This document shows, piece by piece, positions 45,001-51,000 of a stretch of 64,000 bases of DNA. Numbering within the stretch: position 1 is the first letter of the stretch; each line of letters begins with the position of its first letter. The DNA comes from Slackia sp. ZJ119 (GTDB taxonomy: Bacteria > Actinomycetota > Coriobacteriia > Coriobacteriales > Eggerthellaceae), in assembly GCF_011039175.1 (NCBI RefSeq), contig NZ_JAAKEN010000008.1, positions 62,001 to 126,000 of the forward strand. The letters run 5' to 3'. A program made the translations under genes and the position numbers. The notes beneath the pieces are model-generated. The model made no database searches. It was not told where the DNA came from and was given only the letters and a program-made list of their open reading frames with translations.

Positions 45001-48000
45001 AGCGACCGCAAGCATTCCGACGCCGGCATCATCGATCTGCCGACATACAAGATCGACGGCTATGTGTGGGAGGACTTCGACTACAACGGCCTGTACGACG
45101 ACAAGGCGCGCTACACCTACGATTTCGTCCGCGACTACCAGGGCGAGTTCGTGAAGTGCGACAAGGACGGCAACTACGAATACTACGAGTCCGAGGAAAG
45201 CACCGAGCCGGTCACTGGCAAGGCTGAAAAGCCCGTCGCCGGCGAGGTGGACGAGCAAAGCGCCGAGTTCGTCATGAACGGCGGCAACGACTACTTGATG
45301 AAGCGTTCGTACACCCACGAGGACGGCTACAACGGCAAGCAGGTCGTGCTGAAGAAGTGGTACTACGATCCGGAGGCGACGCACTTCGAGCCGGTCATGG
45401 AGACGGTGCCGATCGAAGGCAAGCAGGTCGAGAGAGTGAAGCACGACAACGGCAAGATCGTGTACGAGCAGGTCAAGGGCACGTGGCTGCTTTGGGACAA
45501 CGAATACGTCCCGGCGCACAAGGCGACGGAGAGCCAAGAATGGGTCGAGGGCAAATGGACCGTTCCGGCTGCCGCGAACCCGGCCAAGGACGACTTCGCC
45601 AAGAAGCCCATGCTTGACGAGACGGCGGTGGGCGCCTTTGCGACGAAGACCGGTGCCCAGGGCGAAGAGGAGACCGTCTTCAAGCCGTACGATCCGAACG
45701 ATCCGAACGATGCGGAAGCCCTGAGCAATCGCGTCGAGATCGGCAAGGACGGCGAGGGCAACTCGGTCTACGGCTACGCCGGCGAGATGAACCGCATCAC
45801 GGAAGTGCCGGCTGCGTCGGTGGACGACACGCTCACGCACACCTACGACGACCCGTCGAAGTGCGCCGTGCAGCCCATCGTCGAGAAGGACGGCATCGAA
45901 TCGCTCAAGCACGAAGGTGCTTGCGAGGCCGACAAGGAAGGCTATTACAAGTTCGACAACCTGCCGACCGCCTACGCCAAGATCGACGACAACGGCCAGT
46001 ACCACTACTACCTGGCCGGCTACACCGTGGAAGTGAACGGCGACAACGACGAAGACGGCATGATCTCGCTGCTGACGACCACCTACGAGTGGCAGACCAC
46101 CGGCGAGGACGAGCGCAACTCCAACGCCGAGCCCATGGTCATCGAAGAGGACCATGTCATCGACGAGGACTTCACGAATGACGAGTACCTGTTCGGCGAC
46201 TACGGCGAGGGCAACTACCCGGTGCATCTGGGCAAAGACGACGTGCAGACCGGCACCGCGCTCGACGTGGACCCGGCCTCGATGAACCCGGTCGAGAACG
46301 CGGGCATTTCGAAGAACGCGATGGAAGGCAAGATCGTGCTGGCCGGCGTGGCGGAATACGAGATGGTTGCGGGCGGCACTGTCGAGAAGCCGACCGTCGA
46401 GCGCGACCGCATGCTCACGAACGGCGCGTACTACCAAGCGTCCAAGCCGTACGACAAGGAGGTCGTCAAAGAGGTCACCATAAACGGCAAGACGGAAAAG
46501 AAGACGGTCTTGCAGCCCGGCAACCAGAGCGAGTTCGACTTCGCCATCGGCCAAGACCAGCGCTTCATCAACGCCGGCTTCACGCCTCCGGACAGCGCAC
46601 TGCTCAAGGGCTATGTGTGGGAGGATCGCGACGGCGACGGCGTCATGGCCGAAGACGCCCACAAGGCTGCAACCGACGACTTGGAGAACAAGACCATAAA
46701 CGACGGCGACGACCCGCTCGGAAACGTCATCGTGTCGCTGGCGCAGTACTACTTCGTGCCTGAATACGACGCCGACGGCCACCAGCTGGTCGAGGACGCC
46801 GACGGCAACATCTTCTACTGGGAGCCCGACGCGAACGACTCTTCCAAGCAGCACCTGCGCCTGTCGGTGGCGGCCATGGGCAATCGCCACACGAAGAACA
46901 TCGTCATCGGCAACAACAACAACATCTACTACATCAGCGGCGGCCGCGCCTACCTCTACGAAGAGGACGACGTCCGCGTGAAAGCCCTGCACAACTCCGG
47001 CACGTGGGTGCTCAACGAAAGCTTCGACGGCGTGAACATGACCGCCGGCGCCGAAGGCGAGCCGAAGACCGTGTCGCAGTTCGGCATCGCGTTCTCCAAC
47101 ACGCCGGACGAGCAGAAGGAAGACCTGCTGATCGCGTGGATCAACGGCAAGGCGACCGTGGTCGAAGGCGACGTCACAGACGCCGACGGCAGCACGAACA
47201 AGAGGCTGGTGCTCGTTGACATCGCCGATACGGCCAAGTACGAGAAGCGCTCGCGCGAAGAGCTGCTGGCGCTGTGGTTCGCGCCCGACGGCTCGGACGC
47301 GTTTGCGGCCCGCAACTTCATCTTCGGCGTGGAGCAGATCAACGAGAGCGCCGAGGAAGGCGAGGACGGCAGCAAGCCGACGATCATCGTGGGTGCGCAC
47401 AAGGTCGCAGAAGACGCGCTTGCCGCGGCCATCGACCTCGACCTGATCGACTGGATCGACAGCGACGACTTCACGGCTGAAGCGCTGACGACCGACAGCA
47501 TGGGCCGGGCGCACGACTACATCTACGGCGTCAAGACGACGACCGTCGATGCAGAAGGCAACGAGGTCGTCGAGACCGTCGGCGGCGACAAGACGCTGGC
47601 TGCGCTTGCGAATGCGAAGCTTGGCATTGCCAGCGGCGACGAAGGTGCTGGCGATGGTGAAGGCACCGGCGCGGGTGAAGGTGGAAATATCGAAACCGAA
47701 CCTGGTACTGGAAACGACCAGCAGACCGACCCGGGCGAGGCCGGCGACGGCGACGAGACGCTGACCCCGGCCATCTCCAGGATGATGTCGCACCGCTTCA
47801 TGGCGCTGGCAGACGTGCCTGCGCTGCTTGCCGACGACGGCGCGGCCGGCGGCTCGAACACCCCGGGCGCCGTGACCGCTCCGACCGGCGGCGAGACTGC
47901 TCCGGGCGGCACGACCGACCCGAGCGGTACGGGCAACGGGCAGACCGACGCTGCGCTTGCTGACGAGCCGGACACCGTGCGGACCGAAGTGACGCGCCAG

Positions 48001-51000
48001 CCTTACGAGACCTGGGTGCAGACCACGGCCGACGGCGCCTATCGCTACCGCGACCTGCCGGCATACATCCTGCTGGACAACGACGAGGACAGCCCGGCCG
48101 ATCCGAGCAAGGACAGCATCTACCAGCCGCAGAGCGGAGTGTCGTTCGAAAAGGCGCAAGAGCAGACCTTCGACAACGCCACGCCGTATCTGGCCGGCTA
48201 CGTGATCCACGTCATCAACGCGCACAACTCCGAATACGTGGCCACGAAGTACAGCCCGCAGAAAGACCCGAACAAAGAAGAGATCACCAACGACCTGCAG
48301 GTCTACGTCGACAAGTCGCACAACGTGCTGCAAGGCAACATCAACGGCAGTTCCGCGAGCGAGACCGTGGCCGTGGTGGCGACCGACAACGACCACGACA
48401 AGGAAGCTTCCGACCGCTACCAGGTGGAATACAAGCTGAAGAACTACGACCTGGCCAACCGCCTCGTGCTCAAGCACGCCGGCAACGCAGGCCTCACGCT
48501 GCGTGCTCCGGTGCTCATCTCCGGCCGCATCTGGGACGACCTGGACGCCGACGGCATCGAAGACGACGGCGAGCCCGGCATCGAAGGCGCACTCGTGAAG
48601 CTGACGCGCTACTGGTTCGACGTGGAAGGCGTCGGCGTGTTCGAAGAGCGTGCCGACAGCATCAGCGACGAGGTGAAGCAGGAGCTGACCGACATCGTCA
48701 ACACGCCTGCCGGCAGGGCGGCTGAGGAAGCGGACGACTTCTCGAGGTTCTACGAGCCGCTGCGCAAATGGATCGCCGACCGCGCCGACGTTGCCGCAGA
48801 CACCACGGACGAGCAGATCGAGCAGAACTACTGGGCCCTGTACGCGCTGCAGAACGCGCCGGCCGACAGCGAGTTCGTGAACCTGAAGAAATACATCTAC
48901 GGCTACACCTATACGAAGGACGACGAGACCGTGTTCGTGCCGCCGCAAGACCAGCTGGGCGCGAACGGCGGCCTGCCGCTTGGCCAGGAAAGCCTGCGCC
49001 TGCTGCTTGACGACGCCGTCGAGAAGCTGGCTTCCAAGCTGAACCTCGAGATCACCGAGGGCGACCGGAACGTGTGGCGCAAGGACAAGACGTTCAACCA
49101 GGCCGACGTGTACACGCTGTCCGAGGTCAAGGCGGACGACAACGAGGCGCTGGCAGACTCCACGCTTTCGGTCGACGAGATGTACGACGCATCCGACAAC
49201 TCGTTCGACCTGGGCGACTGGATCGACGTCATCGAGACGGGCGAGGACGGAGAAGTGTTCGTCGAGGGCGCGGCCTTCGCCGACTCCATCTCGTCGGGCG
49301 ACTGGTGCTTCGTCGTCAGCGGCGTGGGCACCCATGAAGTGGCCGGCATCAGCCCGAACGTGCTGTACGGCTACCAGGCCGAGGTCGTGTCCTATCCGGC
49401 GTCGCCCACCAAGGAGCGGCTGGAGTCGATCGATCGCGGTTCGCACGACTATGACTACTACGACGAGGCGTTCTACGTGCCGTCCGTGCAGCACGCCGAC
49501 TCGCGCACGACCGCGCAGCTGACCGATGCGGCAAGCACGGCCAAGAACGAATACGACCTGGTCAATTCGGACCTGAACGTCAATCCCGAGACCGGCCGCT
49601 TCATCGTTGCCGAGGACGCCGGCACCAAGCGCACGGGCGAGGCCGCGCCGTTCGCGCCCAACGACATCGACGTGGTCTTCGATGCGCCGACCGGCGACAA
49701 GACTCCGGTGCTCGACGACGAGAAGAGCATGGGAGACTTGCTGGATCCGGACCTGATCACGCTTGCGAACCTGGTGGGCACCGGCGACGCGGACTTCTTC
49801 GTGGCCGGCCCGTACGCCAAGATCGTCGACGTGAACGGCAAACGCAAGGCCGCCGGCCTGGACGCCAGCATCAACGAAGGCCAGTATGGCGGCGGCGACC
49901 CGGAGAACGTCGGCGGCGGCACCGGCGCGACCGACGCGTCCGGCGACGACGCTGGCAGCGGCACGACCGACGAGTCCGGCGACAACGCCGGCACGACCGA
50001 CGACGAGGCCGACACGCCGACGCCGGCGGCCGAGACCTACGACTTGGCCGGCGACGAGGGCGACGACGAAGGCACGACCGGCGACAACGCTGGCGGCGAC
50101 GCCGGCACGACCGGAGGCGAGGGCGACGAGACCGAGGCGTCTGCGGCGTCCGAGACGCTGGCGTCCGACATGGCGTTGTTCTCGACGCTCAGCACCTTCT
50201 CGCTGCTGAGCGACGTGGCGGGCGACACCGCAGAGGGCGAGATCGCAACGACGTTCAGCGAGCCTAGGGCCGCGACGTGGACCGGCACGACGCTGGCAGA
50301 GTTGAACCGCTTCATCGTCGCCTCGCGCAACCAGGCCGACAAGGAAGCGGCCGTGAAGAAGTGGATCGCTTCGGTGACCGCGAAGGCCGAGCTTGAAAAG
50401 ATCAAGAACGGCCAGGGCGCCGCGCACGACTTCGTGTACGGCACCGGCGGCACCGGCGGCGTCGACGAGCTGCAAGCGGCTGTGGACCAGCGGCTGGAGC
50501 TCTTCGACAAGCCCGAGTCCAACGAGCTGAAGGCGGCTGCGGCCACGTTCGCCACGCTTGGCGAGGACGAGAAGCGCACGTTCGTGACGGCCTTCATCGA
50601 CGACGCCACCCTGCGCGACCTGTACTACCTGCAGAACGCTCCGGTCGCGGCCGACTGCTACGAGATGCGGCAGTTCATCGAGCACGACAAGCCTGCCACC
50701 GGCACCGAGTCGCTCAAGGCGTATCTGGAATACATCATTCTGCGCGGCGAAAGCCACGGCACCGTGAGCAAGGAACTGATCACCTTCAAAGACGACGGCT
50801 CCTTTGTGATCAACAAGGACTACCTGGAGAACGAAGCCACGCGCGAAGACCTGGAGACGCTGGCCACCACGGTCAAGTACGCCAGCGTGATCTTCGGCGG
50901 CGTGCAAGGCTACGAGCGCGAGGCGTCCACGGGCAACGTGGTGCCGGTGTACGACCGCAAGAAGGCTGACCCGATTTTGGCTCCGGCCTACGAGGCCCGC

